This document shows, one piece after another, positions 37,124-44,976 of a stretch of DNA of 64,000 nt. Numbering within the stretch: the stretch's first letter is position 1; each line of letters opens with the position of its first letter. The position numbers and the translations under genes were made by a program. Source of the stretch: Candidatus Limiplasma pullicola (GTDB lineage Bacteria > Bacillota > Clostridia > Christensenellales > Aristaeellaceae); the NCBI GenBank assembly GCA_018710985.1, contig DVIV01000044.1, positions 111,889-175,888 of the forward strand, given 5' to 3'. Below the pieces are notes generated by a model. That model made no database searches. It saw only the letters and a program-made list of their open reading frames with translations, and was not told the DNA's origin.

Positions 37124-38452
37124 TCACTCTCTGTCCGCCTCGGGCATCATGGCTTCCTCCTGCAGGGTATGGCTGATTTCATAATCGTAGGCCAAATCGT
37201 CCTGGTTGACGCTGGCCACGCCCTGAATCAGCCCGATCAGGCCCATGCAGCTGACCAGCGAGGTGCCGCCGTAGCTGACGAAGGGCATGGTCACGCCCGT
37301 GAGGGGGATGAGCTTGAGAACGCCGCCGATGATGATAAACGTCTGAATGCCCAGCATGACGGTGGCGCCCATGGCCAGCAGCGCGTGAAAGCTGCTGCGC
37401 GCCGCCGAGGCAATGGACACGCCGCGCAGGATGAGGATTACGTACATCGCCAGCACCAGCGCGCCGAAGATCACGCCGAACTGCTCGCAGATGACAGCGA
37501 AGATGCAGTCGGTAAAGTACACGGGAATCACCCGCGGCGCACCCAGGCCCAGGCCCACGCCGAACAGCCCGCCGGAGGCGATGGCCATGAGCATCTGCAC
37601 GATCTGATATCCGCTGGTTTCATAGTAGATCCAGGGATTGCGCCAGATGGCCACGCGCTTTTTCACGTGGGCGAACATCGCATAGCCCAGCGCTGCCGCC
37701 CCGCCCGCGCCCACCAGCCCCAGGCCCGTCAGGGGCAGGTTACCGGTGGAGGCGTAAAAGAGGAACAGCGTGGTGGCATAGTAGATCAGCGCCGTGCCCA
37801 GGTCCTGCTGCAGCATCAGCACCAGGAGCGAAAACACCGCAAACGCGAACCACGGCAAAAAGCGCCTGCGCGACATGTACCAGCTCAAAATCAGCAAAAG
37901 GGCCAGCTTGACCAGCTCGCTGGGCTGCACGCTGGTCCCTCCGATGTTGATCCAGTTGGTCGCGCCGTTCTGCTCGGTGCCGATGGCCAGCGGCAGGGCC
38001 AGCAGCGCCGCCGCACCCAGCATGATCACCTTGATCAGAAATCCCCAGCGCCGCACGTAGCGCACCACGAAGATGCAGGCCAGCATGGCGATGATGCCTG
38101 CGCCGTAATAGATGGCCTGCTGGATGCCGCGCGAGGTGCCCGCACCGCGGTCGGTGGTGTAGAGGATGAGAACGCCCAGCGCGCACAGGAAGTTGGCGAT
38201 GGCCAGAAGCAGCTTGTCCGCGGGAAAGAAGCGCGGAAGCCACATCGTGGACAGGCGGATGAGCACCGGCACGATCACCGCCAGCGCAAAGCCCTCCCAT
38301 TCCAGCTCGCCGTTAAACGACACCAGGAGAAACGCGGTGAAGAAAAACAGCATGATGGCCGATAGCAGCATGCGGTCCGGGCGGCGGCGCTGCCTGCGCG
38401 CGGACTGCGCGGCCCGGCGCGCCTCGGCGCGGGCCTGTGAACGTCTGCTCAT
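37124..38452 (-). CDS. FtsW/RodA/SpoVE-type SEDS protein
   Basis: A 442-residue polytopic glycosyltransferase that polymerises lipid II. About eleven hydrophobic segments follow a very basic N terminus. The SEDS features NGATNWINIGGTSVQPSELV and PFVSYGGTSLVSCMGLIGLI are clear. The start at 38452 (MSRRSQARAEARRAAQ) overlaps the FHA gene stop by four bases and is preferred over an upstream ATG. Partner of the class B PBP downstream. Whether it acts in division, elongation or sporulation cannot be told. Confidence 0.93.
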   Translation of the reverse strand: MSRRSQARAEARRAAQSARRQRRRPDRMLLSAIMLFFFTAFLLVSFNGELEWEGFALAVIVPVLIRLSTMWLPRFFPADKLLLAIANFLCALGVLILYTTDRGAGTSRGIQQAIYYGAGIIAMLACIFVVRYVRRWGFLIKVIMLGAAALLALPLAIGTEQNGATNWINIGGTSVQPSELVKLALLLILSWYMSRRRFLPWFAFAVFSLLVLMLQQDLGTALIYYATTLFLFYASTGNLPLTGLGLVGAGGAAALGYAMFAHVKKRVAIWRNPWIYYETSGYQIVQMLMAIASGGLFGVGLGLGAPRVIPVYFTDCIFAVICEQFGVIFGALVLAMYVILILRGVSIASAARSSFHALLAMGATVMLGIQTFIIIGGVLKLIPLTGVTMPFVSYGGTSLVSCMGLIGLIQGVASVNQDDLAYDYEISHTLQEEAMMPEADRE

Positions 38453-39561
38453 CGTCCGCGCCCTCCCCCGAAGTACCTGTCCCATACCTTGCGCTTGGCG
38501 CGCTCGGCCTCGTCATGGCCCACGTAGGCGCTGCGGGGTGGAGCGGCGGCATCGGTCAGGTCCTCGTCCATCTCGTCGCCGAAATAGGCCAGATCCTCCC
38601 ATTCCGCGTCGCTGTGCGGGCTGGGCGCATAAGGCCAGTCGCCTCCCTCCGGCGAGGATTCATCGGACGGCTCCACGCCTTCCGCCTCATCCGGCTCCGC
38701 TTCCATCTCCTGCGGCAGCGCGGGCGCCCGCTCTCCGGCAGGCCGCATGAAGATGCTGTCATCCCGCACGGGCGGCTCCGCTTCCTCCCCGTCCGCGCCT
38801 TCCTCCGCCTGCCCGTTCCGGCCGGCGGCCTGCTGCAGGGCGGCCTGCTGCATCAGCCACTGCTGATAGGCCTGCTGCTGCCAGAGCTGCTGCTGCATCA
38901 TGTACTGCTGCTGCGCCATCCACTGCTGCATGGCCTGCTGCTGCGTCATGGCGGCGGCCTGCGCCTGCTCGGGCGGCTGGGCCTGTCCCTCCGATCCGGA
39001 GCCTTCGCCGTCGCGGCGCGGGGCGTAGCCCGTTCCCTCAAAGCCCGCGAACAGCCTAAGGCGCAGCTGGGCCTTGCCTACGTACAGGCGTGAGCCGTGG
39101 GCCATGTACAGGGGCTCGCGGCGGCTTTTGAAGGGCTCGCCGTCCACGCTGGCGGTCTGGCCTCGCATGGGTTCGATGCGCAGGCCCTCGCCCTCGTCAA
39201 AGCGGAACCACAGGTGCCGCCGGGCCACGCCCTCCACCGGCACACACAGGTCGTTGGTGCGCAGCGTGCCCAGCGTGCCTTCTCGCGGCACGGGCAGGGC
39301 CTGTCCCCGCTTGAGCGCCTCATTTCCCTCGATGACCACCATCTCGCCCACAAAGCCCGCGTCCGGCAACAGCTTCAGGCGCTTTTTGGCCTGCCGCCTG
39401 TCGCGCCGGTACCAGCGGAAGCTGCGCCAGACGATGATCGCCATCAGCAGCAAAAACCAGTACCGTGCCGCCTGGGCGATCAGCTCGTAGATCTCGGCGG
39501 GCACGGCAAGGTCGCTGGGCAGCGTGATGCTGCTTAGAAAATCGGTAATCTCGCTGGGCAA
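38449..39561 (-). CDS. membrane-anchored FHA-domain protein
   Basis: A 370-residue protein with one N-terminal membrane helix (about 33-47, YWFLLLMAIIVW) and a basic stop-transfer. Residues about 70-170 form an FHA domain, with LGTLRTNDLCVPVEGVARRH carrying the phosphothreonine-binding loop and GSRLYVGKAQLRLRLF at its end. Next is a Gln/Met-rich stretch (about 204-245, QQQAMQQWMAQQQYMMQQQL) and an acidic, Pro-rich tail. FHA proteins bind phosphothreonine, usually from PknB-type kinases; no kinase is in this window. It is coupled to the SEDS gene by a four-base overlap. Confidence 0.85.
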   Translation of the reverse strand: MPSEITDFLSSITLPSDLAVPAEIYELIAQAARYWFLLLMAIIVWRSFRWYRRDRRQAKKRLKLLPDAGFVGEMVVIEGNEALKRGQALPVPREGTLGTLRTNDLCVPVEGVARRHLWFRFDEGEGLRIEPMRGQTASVDGEPFKSRREPLYMAHGSRLYVGKAQLRLRLFAGFEGTGYAPRRDGEGSGSEGQAQPPEQAQAAAMTQQQAMQQWMAQQQYMMQQQLWQQQAYQQWLMQQAALQQAAGRNGQAEEGADGEEAEPPVRDDSIFMRPAGERAPALPQEMEAEPDEAEGVEPSDESSPEGGDWPYAPSPHSDAEWEDLAYFGDEMDEDLTDAAAPPRSAYVGHDEAERAKRKVWDRYFGGGRGR

Positions 39562-39594
39562 AGCGGGGCTCCTTTCCGGCGGGCGGGGCGCGCC

Positions 39595-40341
39595 TCAGTC
39601 GTCCTGGGATTTGGCTTCCTCCAGGAATTTTTCCATCTTGCGCTTCACGCGCTGCAGGGCGTTGTCGATGGATTTGACATGGCGGCCCAGTTTGTCGGCA
39701 ATCTCCTGATAGCTCTTGCCGTCCAGATAGGCGTTGAGCACGTCCTGCTCCAGCCCGCTGAGCACGCGGTCCACCTGATCGCGGAAGGAAACGAGGTTTT
39801 CCCGTCCGATGATCAGCTCCTCCGGGTTCTGCGCCCGTCCCTCCACGATGACGTCCATGAGCGTGCGGTCGCTCTCCTCGTCGTAGATGGGCTTGTTGAG
39901 GGACACATAGCTGTTGAGGGGCACATGCTTCTGCCGGGTGGCGGTTTTGATGGCCGTGATGATCTGCCGCGTGATGCACAATTCCGCAAAGGCGCGGAAG
40001 CTGCTCAGCCGCTCGGCCTGATAGTCGCGGATGGCCTTGAACAGGCCGATCATGCCTTCCTGCACGATGTCCTCATGATCCGCACCGATCAGGAAATAGC
40101 TGCGCGCCTTGGAGCGCACAAAGTTTTTGTACTTGCTCAGCAGGTACTCCACGGCCACGCTGTCGCCCTGCTGGGCCAGGCCCACGACCTGCTCGTCGGC
40201 CATGTCGGCAAAGCGCTTGTCCAGCACGCTTTCCCACGAGCTGTCCATCTCCAGCCCGTCATTCTGGTCCGCCTCCTCGCGTCCGTAGTCCACCTCCGGC
40301 TCCATTTCGTCCGGGGTGTACCCGTTTCGGGGTTCGGTCAT
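39595..40341 (-). CDS. sigH: RNA polymerase sigma factor SigH
   Basis: A 248-residue sigma-70 family protein. Region 2 is near residues 65-135 (VEYLLSKYKNFVRSKARSYF, then DHEDIVQEGMIGLFKAIRDY) and region 4 near 190-240 (DVLNAYLDGKSYQEIADKLG). The start MTEPRNGYTPDEMEPEVD at 40341 has GCAGGTGAG upstream; the longer open frame overlaps yacP and is ignored. The acidic first 40 residues are longer than in B. subtilis SigH. The order rlmB-yacP-sigH is conserved in Firmicutes and supports the name. SigH starts sporulation and stationary-phase transcription. Confidence 0.92.
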   Translation of the reverse strand: MTEPRNGYTPDEMEPEVDYGREEADQNDGLEMDSSWESVLDKRFADMADEQVVGLAQQGDSVAVEYLLSKYKNFVRSKARSYFLIGADHEDIVQEGMIGLFKAIRDYQAERLSSFRAFAELCITRQIITAIKTATRQKHVPLNSYVSLNKPIYDEESDRTLMDVIVEGRAQNPEELIIGRENLVSFRDQVDRVLSGLEQDVLNAYLDGKSYQEIADKLGRHVKSIDNALQRVKRKMEKFLEEAKSQDD

Positions 40342-40358
40342 GGGAATCTCACCTGCCT

Positions 40359-40868
40359 TTATTTTTGCCTTCTCAGCCGGTCCAATGCGGCATACTGTTC
40401 TTCGGTAAGCGCTGCGGAGAGCGGCGTGCGCCGCTGCGCGCCGGGCGTCTGATGCCGGCCCCGGCCATGGGAGCGCTCGGCTTCCAGCTCGCGCCACAAT
40501 TCCCGCGCGCTCAGCCGCGTAGCGCCCCGGCCCAGGATGAGCGTCTGCTCGGTATAGTCGCTGGTGGCCACGCGCGCCTCGCGGTAACGGGGCAGCAGCT
40601 GGCACATACGCTCGATGTAATGGTCGGCCGTCTCCCCGTGGCGCGTATACACCACGGTCAGGCCGTCGCGCTCCTCCACGCTGCGCAGGGGGCGTTCGGC
40701 CTTGTAGCCGTCAAACACCAGCCACACCTCCTGCCCCGTATAGCCTGCATAGTCCTGCAGGAGGTGAATCAGCCGGTCGCGGCATTCGTCCAGCGGCCAG
40801 CCCTCGCGCTGCGCCCTAGGCCACGCTCCGATGATGTTGTAACCGTCCACGTACAAAAGCGGCTTCAT
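40359..40868 (-). CDS. yacP: NYN-domain ribonuclease-like protein YacP
   Basis: A 169-residue protein with the NYN (PIN-like) fold. Acidic residues of the active site are visible at the start (LLYVDGYNIIGAWP, D8), in VWLVFDGYK (D near 53) and ARVATSDYTEQTLILGRGA (D near 103). B. subtilis YacP (Rae1) cleaves mRNA in the ribosomal A site. It lies between rlmB (5-base gap) and sigH (17-base gap), the usual Firmicutes position. Confidence 0.9.
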   Translation of the reverse strand: MKPLLYVDGYNIIGAWPRAQREGWPLDECRDRLIHLLQDYAGYTGQEVWLVFDGYKAERPLRSVEERDGLTVVYTRHGETADHYIERMCQLLPRYREARVATSDYTEQTLILGRGATRLSARELWRELEAERSHGRGRHQTPGAQRRTPLSAALTEEQYAALDRLRRQK

Positions 40869-40873
40869 CGCAC

Positions 40874-42112
40874 TCAGCGGGCGCGCAGCACCGCGTACAT
40901 CAGCACGCCCGCGGCCACGCTGGCGTTGAGGCTGTCCAGCTTGCCGCGGATGGGTACGGACACGGCGCGGTCGCAGCTTTCCAGCACGCGGCGGCTCACG
41001 CCCTCGCCCTCCGCGCCGATGACCAGCGCGATAGGTCCGGTCAGGTCGAGGGAGGCGTAGTCCTCGCCGGCCATGTCGGCGGCGTAGGTCCAGATGCCCT
41101 CGCGCTTGAGGCGCTCAATCGTGCTGGTCAGGTTGGTCACGCGCGCCACGGGCAGGTATTCCACCGCGCCCGCGCTGGCCTTCACCGCGGCGGGGGTCAG
41201 GCCCACGGCGCGGCGCTCCTGCACGATCACGCCATGCGCGCCCGCGCACTCCGCCGTGCGGATGATCGCGCCCAGGTTATGGGGATCGGTGATACCGTCC
41301 AGCAAAATCAAAAACGGCGCTTCGCCGCGCTCGCGCGCCAGGTCCAGCATGTCCTCCACGGTGCTGTAGCGGTAGGCCGAGGCAAAGGCCAGCATGCCCT
41401 GGTGGTTGCGAGTGATGGCGTCCAGCCGGGCGCGGTCCACCTCCTTGACGGGCACGCGGCGCTCCTTGGCCATCTGCACGATCTCGCGGGCCGAGCCGCT
41501 CAGTTCGCCGCGCGCCACCAGCAGCCGCTCGATGTCGCGCCCGCTCTTGAGCGCCTCGCGGATGGGGTTGCGCCCGCTGAGCAGGTTCTCCGCTTCCTCG
41601 TACCCGTGATCCTCCACGCGCTCCGCAGCGGCAGGCGGGGTGTAGCGGAACTGCTCGTAGCGCCGCTCCTGCTCGGCCATGCGCGCCTGGCGCTGCTCGC
41701 CGTAGGGGCGCGGGGTGGTATTTTCGCCGCGGGCGGTGTAGCGGCTGGCCGTGCCGGTAGCGAAGCGGAAGCCGCCGCTCTGCCTTTCGGGACGCTTGGA
41801 CTCGCGCCCCTGCGCCGGCCGCTCGCCGCCGGGCGTCTGGCGCACCGCGTTGTGCCGGTAGCCCGCGGGGCGCGCCTGCTCGGCCCTGCGCGGCTTGTCC
41901 GCGCCCGTGCGGCTCTGGCCGCGCCGCGCCTCCTGCGCGCGCCCGGCCTGCTCCCGCTCGCCGCCGCGCCCTTGCGCGGAGCGGCTGCCGCGCCCCTTCT
42001 GGGCGCCGCCCTTGCGGTAGCCCGCGCCCTCGTCCTCAAAACCGCCGCGCGCCGCGGCTTCCACCCGCTTTTCCTGCCGGGTTTTATGCTTCATGTCCTT
42101 GTAAAATGCCAT
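40874..42112 (-). CDS. rlmB: 23S rRNA (guanosine-2'-O)-methyltransferase RlmB with long Arg/Gly-rich extension
   Basis: SPOUT-family methyltransferase expected to modify G2251 in the peptidyl-transferase loop. The core (residues about 175-412) starts LSGRNPIREALKSGRDIERL and holds the knot motifs DGITDPHNLGAIIRTAECAG, GAEGEGVSR and NASVAAGVLMYAV. Ahead of it is an extension of about 170 residues rich in Arg, Gly, Gln and Ala, low in hydrophobic residues, probably disordered. The ATG at 42112 has GGAGACGG upstream, so the extension should be translated. It lies between thyX and yacP. Confidence 0.93.
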   Translation of the reverse strand: MAFYKDMKHKTRQEKRVEAAARGGFEDEGAGYRKGGAQKGRGSRSAQGRGGEREQAGRAQEARRGQSRTGADKPRRAEQARPAGYRHNAVRQTPGGERPAQGRESKRPERQSGGFRFATGTASRYTARGENTTPRPYGEQRQARMAEQERRYEQFRYTPPAAAERVEDHGYEEAENLLSGRNPIREALKSGRDIERLLVARGELSGSAREIVQMAKERRVPVKEVDRARLDAITRNHQGMLAFASAYRYSTVEDMLDLARERGEAPFLILLDGITDPHNLGAIIRTAECAGAHGVIVQERRAVGLTPAAVKASAGAVEYLPVARVTNLTSTIERLKREGIWTYAADMAGEDYASLDLTGPIALVIGAEGEGVSRRVLESCDRAVSVPIRGKLDSLNASVAAGVLMYAVLRAR

Positions 42113-42130
42113 ATCTCCGTCTCCTGTTCC

Positions 42131-42874
42131 TTATTTGAGCCCTTGCCGCTCAAGATATTCCTGCCGCGCCTTGCGGATCTGCGCCTGCTTTCCGCAGGAC
42201 TTTTCCCCCTCCGGGCATGCGCCGCGCAGGCAACCGGGCCCCGCGTCCCTGAACAGGGCGGGCGCCTCCCGGCAGCACAGGTCGAACATTGCGCCCGCCA
42301 GCTCGCGGATCTCCCACTGGGCGCGGCTGCACATGCGAAGCGAGAAAAAATGCCGGAGTTCGCGCGCATTCATGGTTAAAAGCACGCGCGTCTCGCATGC
42401 GCCGGGAAGCACGAAGCGGGCGTCCTCGTTGCTCTTCTCCCCTGCGTCGCCCAGGCGCTTCTGCCAGCCCTCATACCACGCCTGCATCTGCGCCATCTGG
42501 GCGTGATATTCCGCCTCCGCCTCAGGGCCCAGCGCACGGATGGCGGGAGGCACGATGTAGCCAAACCCGCCGGCGTAGCTGACATAGCGCTGGCTCTGCA
42601 CGCTGAAGCTGGCGATGCGGTGCCGCGTGAGCTGCGCCAGCAGCACACGGCTCACGCCCTCAATCAGGAAGGTGAAGCTCACATGCTCCAGCACGCTCTC
42701 ATGCCCCATGGCCATCACGCGCTCCACAAAGGCCCGCTGATCCTTTTCCTCGATGGCTTTCAAGAGCCTGTCCACATCGCCTCCGGCATAGCACAGGCGC
42801 GCGCCCAGCGCGGTCAGGGCCTCCGGTTCCAGGGTATGCCTGACCAGCACCACGCGCTGGCGTTTCTCCGGCAT
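42131..42874 (-). CDS. thyX: flavin-dependent thymidylate synthase
   Basis: Makes dTMP from dUMP with methylene-tetrahydrofolate, FAD and NADPH. The 247 residues contain the ThyX motif RHR (84-86) with the serine and RY that follow (RHRIASFSVQSQRY). HESVLEHVSFTFLIEGVSR and MNARELRHFFSLRMCSRAQW are further family segments. It has its own promoter inside the 3' end of mrnC. No thyA is visible in the window. Confidence 0.96.
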   Translation of the reverse strand: MPEKRQRVVLVRHTLEPEALTALGARLCYAGGDVDRLLKAIEEKDQRAFVERVMAMGHESVLEHVSFTFLIEGVSRVLLAQLTRHRIASFSVQSQRYVSYAGGFGYIVPPAIRALGPEAEAEYHAQMAQMQAWYEGWQKRLGDAGEKSNEDARFVLPGACETRVLLTMNARELRHFFSLRMCSRAQWEIRELAGAMFDLCCREAPALFRDAGPGCLRGACPEGEKSCGKQAQIRKARQEYLERQGLK

Positions 42875-42909
42875 GCGTCATCGCCTCCCACTCAACAGCT
42901 TAACATCTT

Positions 42910-42938
42910 ATTTTATAGGATTGGTACGCCAATGTCAA
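42910..42938 (-). promoter_or_regulatory. promoter of thyX
   Basis: Minus strand TTGACA (42933-42938), 17-base spacer, TAAAAT (42910-42915). It overlaps the last codons of mrnC, so thyX and downstream genes can be expressed independently. Confidence 0.75.
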
Positions 42939-43320
42939 ACAATTCGGCAATCCTTGCGGTTTGTCCGGTCAGGTAGAGGTACCCCATGAGCGCCTCCAGC
43001 CCTGTGGCGCGGCTATAGTTGACCGGGTCCTGATTTTTGGGTGCGCGGTGATGGGCGTGCGCGTTCTGGCCGCGGCGCATGACGTCCGCCTCCTCCGGGG
43101 AGAGCGCGGATTCGATGCGCGCGGCGGCCTCTGCCTGGGCGCCGGCATTGGCCAGCAGGATGGCCCGGCGGTGCAGCGCGCCCGCCGGCAGCCCGCCCGC
43201 CAGCAGCCTTTGCCGGATGAGCAGGTCCCACACGGTGTCGCCCAGGTAGGCCAGGGCGAGCGGGTTTTTCAGCTTTGCCTCCTGAAGGGAAAAGGGCTTT
43301 GGCAAAAGAGAATCCGGCAT
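42913..43320 (-). CDS. mrnC: Mini-ribonuclease III
   Basis: A 135-residue RNase III-fold protein that lacks the dsRNA-binding domain. The catalytic helix NPLALAYLGDTVWDLLIRQR (D28) and the C-terminal YSRATGLEALMGYLYLTGQT are the Mini-III signatures. B. subtilis MrnC matures 23S rRNA. The start MPDSLLPKPF at 43320 is preferred over an upstream in-frame codon because it matches the family length. Neighbourhood (rlmB, yacP, sigH) is conserved. Confidence 0.93.
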   Translation of the reverse strand: MPDSLLPKPFSLQEAKLKNPLALAYLGDTVWDLLIRQRLLAGGLPAGALHRRAILLANAGAQAEAAARIESALSPEEADVMRRGQNAHAHHRAPKNQDPVNYSRATGLEALMGYLYLTGQTARIAELFDIGVPIL

Positions 43321-43357
43321 AGCGGCACCTGCTTTCGTAGAACGGTCGTACCTTACC

Positions 43358-43386
43358 ATCATAGCATGGCTTGAGCATGGAAACAA
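43358..43386 (-). promoter_or_regulatory. promoter of mrnC
   Basis: Minus strand TTGTTT (43381-43386), 17-base spacer, TATGAT (43358-43363), about 30 bases before the mrnC ATG. Confidence 0.6.
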
Positions 43387-43399
43387 GCATCTTTGGACG

Positions 43400-44173
43400 T
43401 CAGGCGGCATCCTCCTGCCCCGTGCGCAAAAGCAGTTCCCCATAGGTTTCCAGCCCGTCCGCGATGGCCTTACCGATCTTCTGCTGATAGGCGGGGTCCA
43501 GCAAAAGCGCCTCCTCCGTGGGGTTGCTCAAAAAGCCGCACTCCACCAGCACCGAGGGCATCTCACCACCCAGCACATAGTAGTCCCCGGCCAGCGCGGC
43601 GCGTTCCCTGGGCGGATTGAGGCCGTCCAGCAGCGCCTGCTGCAGCGCTCCGGCCAGCAGCCGCCCCCGGTCGCTGCCGTGCTGATAAAACACCTGCGGC
43701 CCGCTTTCCTCGCGGCTGCGGTACTCGTTCAGGTGAATGCTCAAAAGCACATCCGCGTCCGCCGCTTCGGCGATGTCGATGCGCTTTTGCAGATCCTCCC
43801 GCTTGCGGGTCTTGCTCGCGGTATCGCCGTCCGCCAGACACACATCCTCGCGCCGCGTCAGAACGACCTGCGCGCCTCGGTCCACAAGCGCCTTTTCCAC
43901 CTCAAGGGCGATCTCCAGCGCCACGTCCTTTTCCCAGCGACCGCTGTCCTGGGCCCGTGCGCCGCCGTCATAGCCTCCGTGCCCGGGGTCCAGCGCTACG
44001 GTCAGGCCGCTGAGCGCGCCGGGCTGGGGCGCCTCCGCCGGAGCGGCGACGGTGGGCGGGGCCTCCCTTCCGCCCAGCGCCAGGCCTCCTGCGGCAATCA
44101 GCAGCGCCAGCAGCAGGCAGGCGCGAAATCTTTCCGTCTTTTTTGTTACAATTTTATGTAGCAATTGGCGCAT
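43400..44173 (-). CDS. N-acetylmuramoyl-L-alanine amidase (CwlD-like)
   Basis: Zinc amidase of the Amidase_3 family that removes stem peptides from peptidoglycan. The 257 residues have one N-terminal membrane/signal helix (about 16-35) and catalytic elements TVALDPGHGGYDGG (His ligand), WEKDVALEIALE (Glu ligand), LLSIHLNEYRS (His ligand) and SVLVECGFLSN (catalytic Glu). Size and lack of other domains match CwlD, the spore-cortex muramic-lactam enzyme, which is inference. GGAGG precedes the ATG. No consensus promoter was found just upstream. Confidence 0.88.
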   Translation of the reverse strand: MRQLLHKIVTKKTERFRACLLLALLIAAGGLALGGREAPPTVAAPAEAPQPGALSGLTVALDPGHGGYDGGARAQDSGRWEKDVALEIALEVEKALVDRGAQVVLTRREDVCLADGDTASKTRKREDLQKRIDIAEAADADVLLSIHLNEYRSREESGPQVFYQHGSDRGRLLAGALQQALLDGLNPPRERAALAGDYYVLGGEMPSVLVECGFLSNPTEEALLLDPAYQQKIGKAIADGLETYGELLLRTGQEDAA

Positions 44174-44390
44174 GCGGCATTCCTCCTTTGACCGTCCCGC
44201 AAGGATATGCGCCTACGCGCCAAAAAAGAGCCAGAAAGGACAAGCCCGCCACGGCTCCCGAAGCTTTCAGCAAGGCGCGAAAGCCTTTTTCAGCAAGGAT
44301 TTTCAGCTGTTTTTCCGTTTTCGCCCCACAGGCGTGTGGCGGTCAGGCGGCGCCGGGTTTTTATGCAGCGCCGCATGCGCCATACATAAG

Positions 44391-44556
44391 TTTCCCACAT
44401 TTTCCACATGGTTTTCCACGCAAAAAGCCCTTTTTCTGGCTGAAAAGGGCTTCGCATGTGGAAAACCCGCTTCCTGTGTCCCGATGCATATCAACTTTTC
44501 CACATATGGTCCCATTGTGGATTTTCAGGGTCATTTCTAGGAGAAAATGTGGAAAA
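44391..44556. repeat. cluster of DnaA-box-like sequences
   Basis: Four exact TTTTCCACA copies (44400-44408 and 44496-44504 on plus; 44457-44465 and 44548-44556 on minus) and three near matches (TTTCCCACA 44391, TTTTCCACG 44412, AAATCCACA complement 44516) lie within 166 bases between two minus-strand genes. They differ from the DnaA consensus TTATCCACA by one base. The cluster also contains a terminator hairpin. It fills most of the 419-base gap 44174-44592; the remainder holds no convincing gene. Confidence 0.6.
44427..44450 (-). terminator. terminator of the BofC-like/DUF421/DUF4363 operon
   Basis: On the minus strand GCCCTTTT pairs with AAAAGGGC around a small loop and is followed by TTTTTG. 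It is about 140 bases after the DUF4363 stop. Confidence 0.75.
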
Positions 44557-44592
44557 CTTAAGGAAAAGCATGTCGTCTTTCCGACAAATCTA

Positions 44593-44976
44593 TTACAGAA
44601 TATTTTCCAGCGTAGCAAAATCGCTGCTTTCCACCTCGCTGAGCGCATCGACGGCCTCATCCAGCGCGCGCAGGCTCTCATCCTGCCAGCGCTGCTCCAG
44701 CGCCGTGGACAGGTGCAGCATGGCGGATGTGACGGCCCGCGTATGGTGGTGGCCGATGAGGAAGTTCAGCCAGCCGGCGTCATACTGCCAGCGCGCGTGC
44801 AGGTAGGCCTGCTCATGCGCCGCCGCTTCCATGCGGCTTTCCAGCACCTCCGTGCGGATCACGTCCAGCGCGTCCAGGTATTCGCGCGCCGTATGCCGCT
44901 GGGTCAGGTCCAGCCACAGCCCCAGGCCGAGGCAGAGCACCGTGAGCACCACGATGAGCGTAACGGCCCGCCGCAT
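44593..44976 (-). CDS. DUF4363 family membrane-anchored protein
   Basis: A 127-residue protein with one N-terminal membrane helix (MRRAVTLIVVLTVLCLGLGL) and a helical extracytoplasmic part containing YLHARWQYDAGWLNFLIGHH. The ATG at 44976 shares its first base with the DUF421 stop codon and has GGAGG ten bases upstream. DUF421 and DUF4363 genes are often adjacent in Clostridia; a joint envelope or spore role is inferred, not shown. Confidence 0.8.
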   Translation of the reverse strand: MRRAVTLIVVLTVLCLGLGLWLDLTQRHTAREYLDALDVIRTEVLESRMEAAAHEQAYLHARWQYDAGWLNFLIGHHHTRAVTSAMLHLSTALEQRWQDESLRALDEAVDALSEVESSDFATLENIL

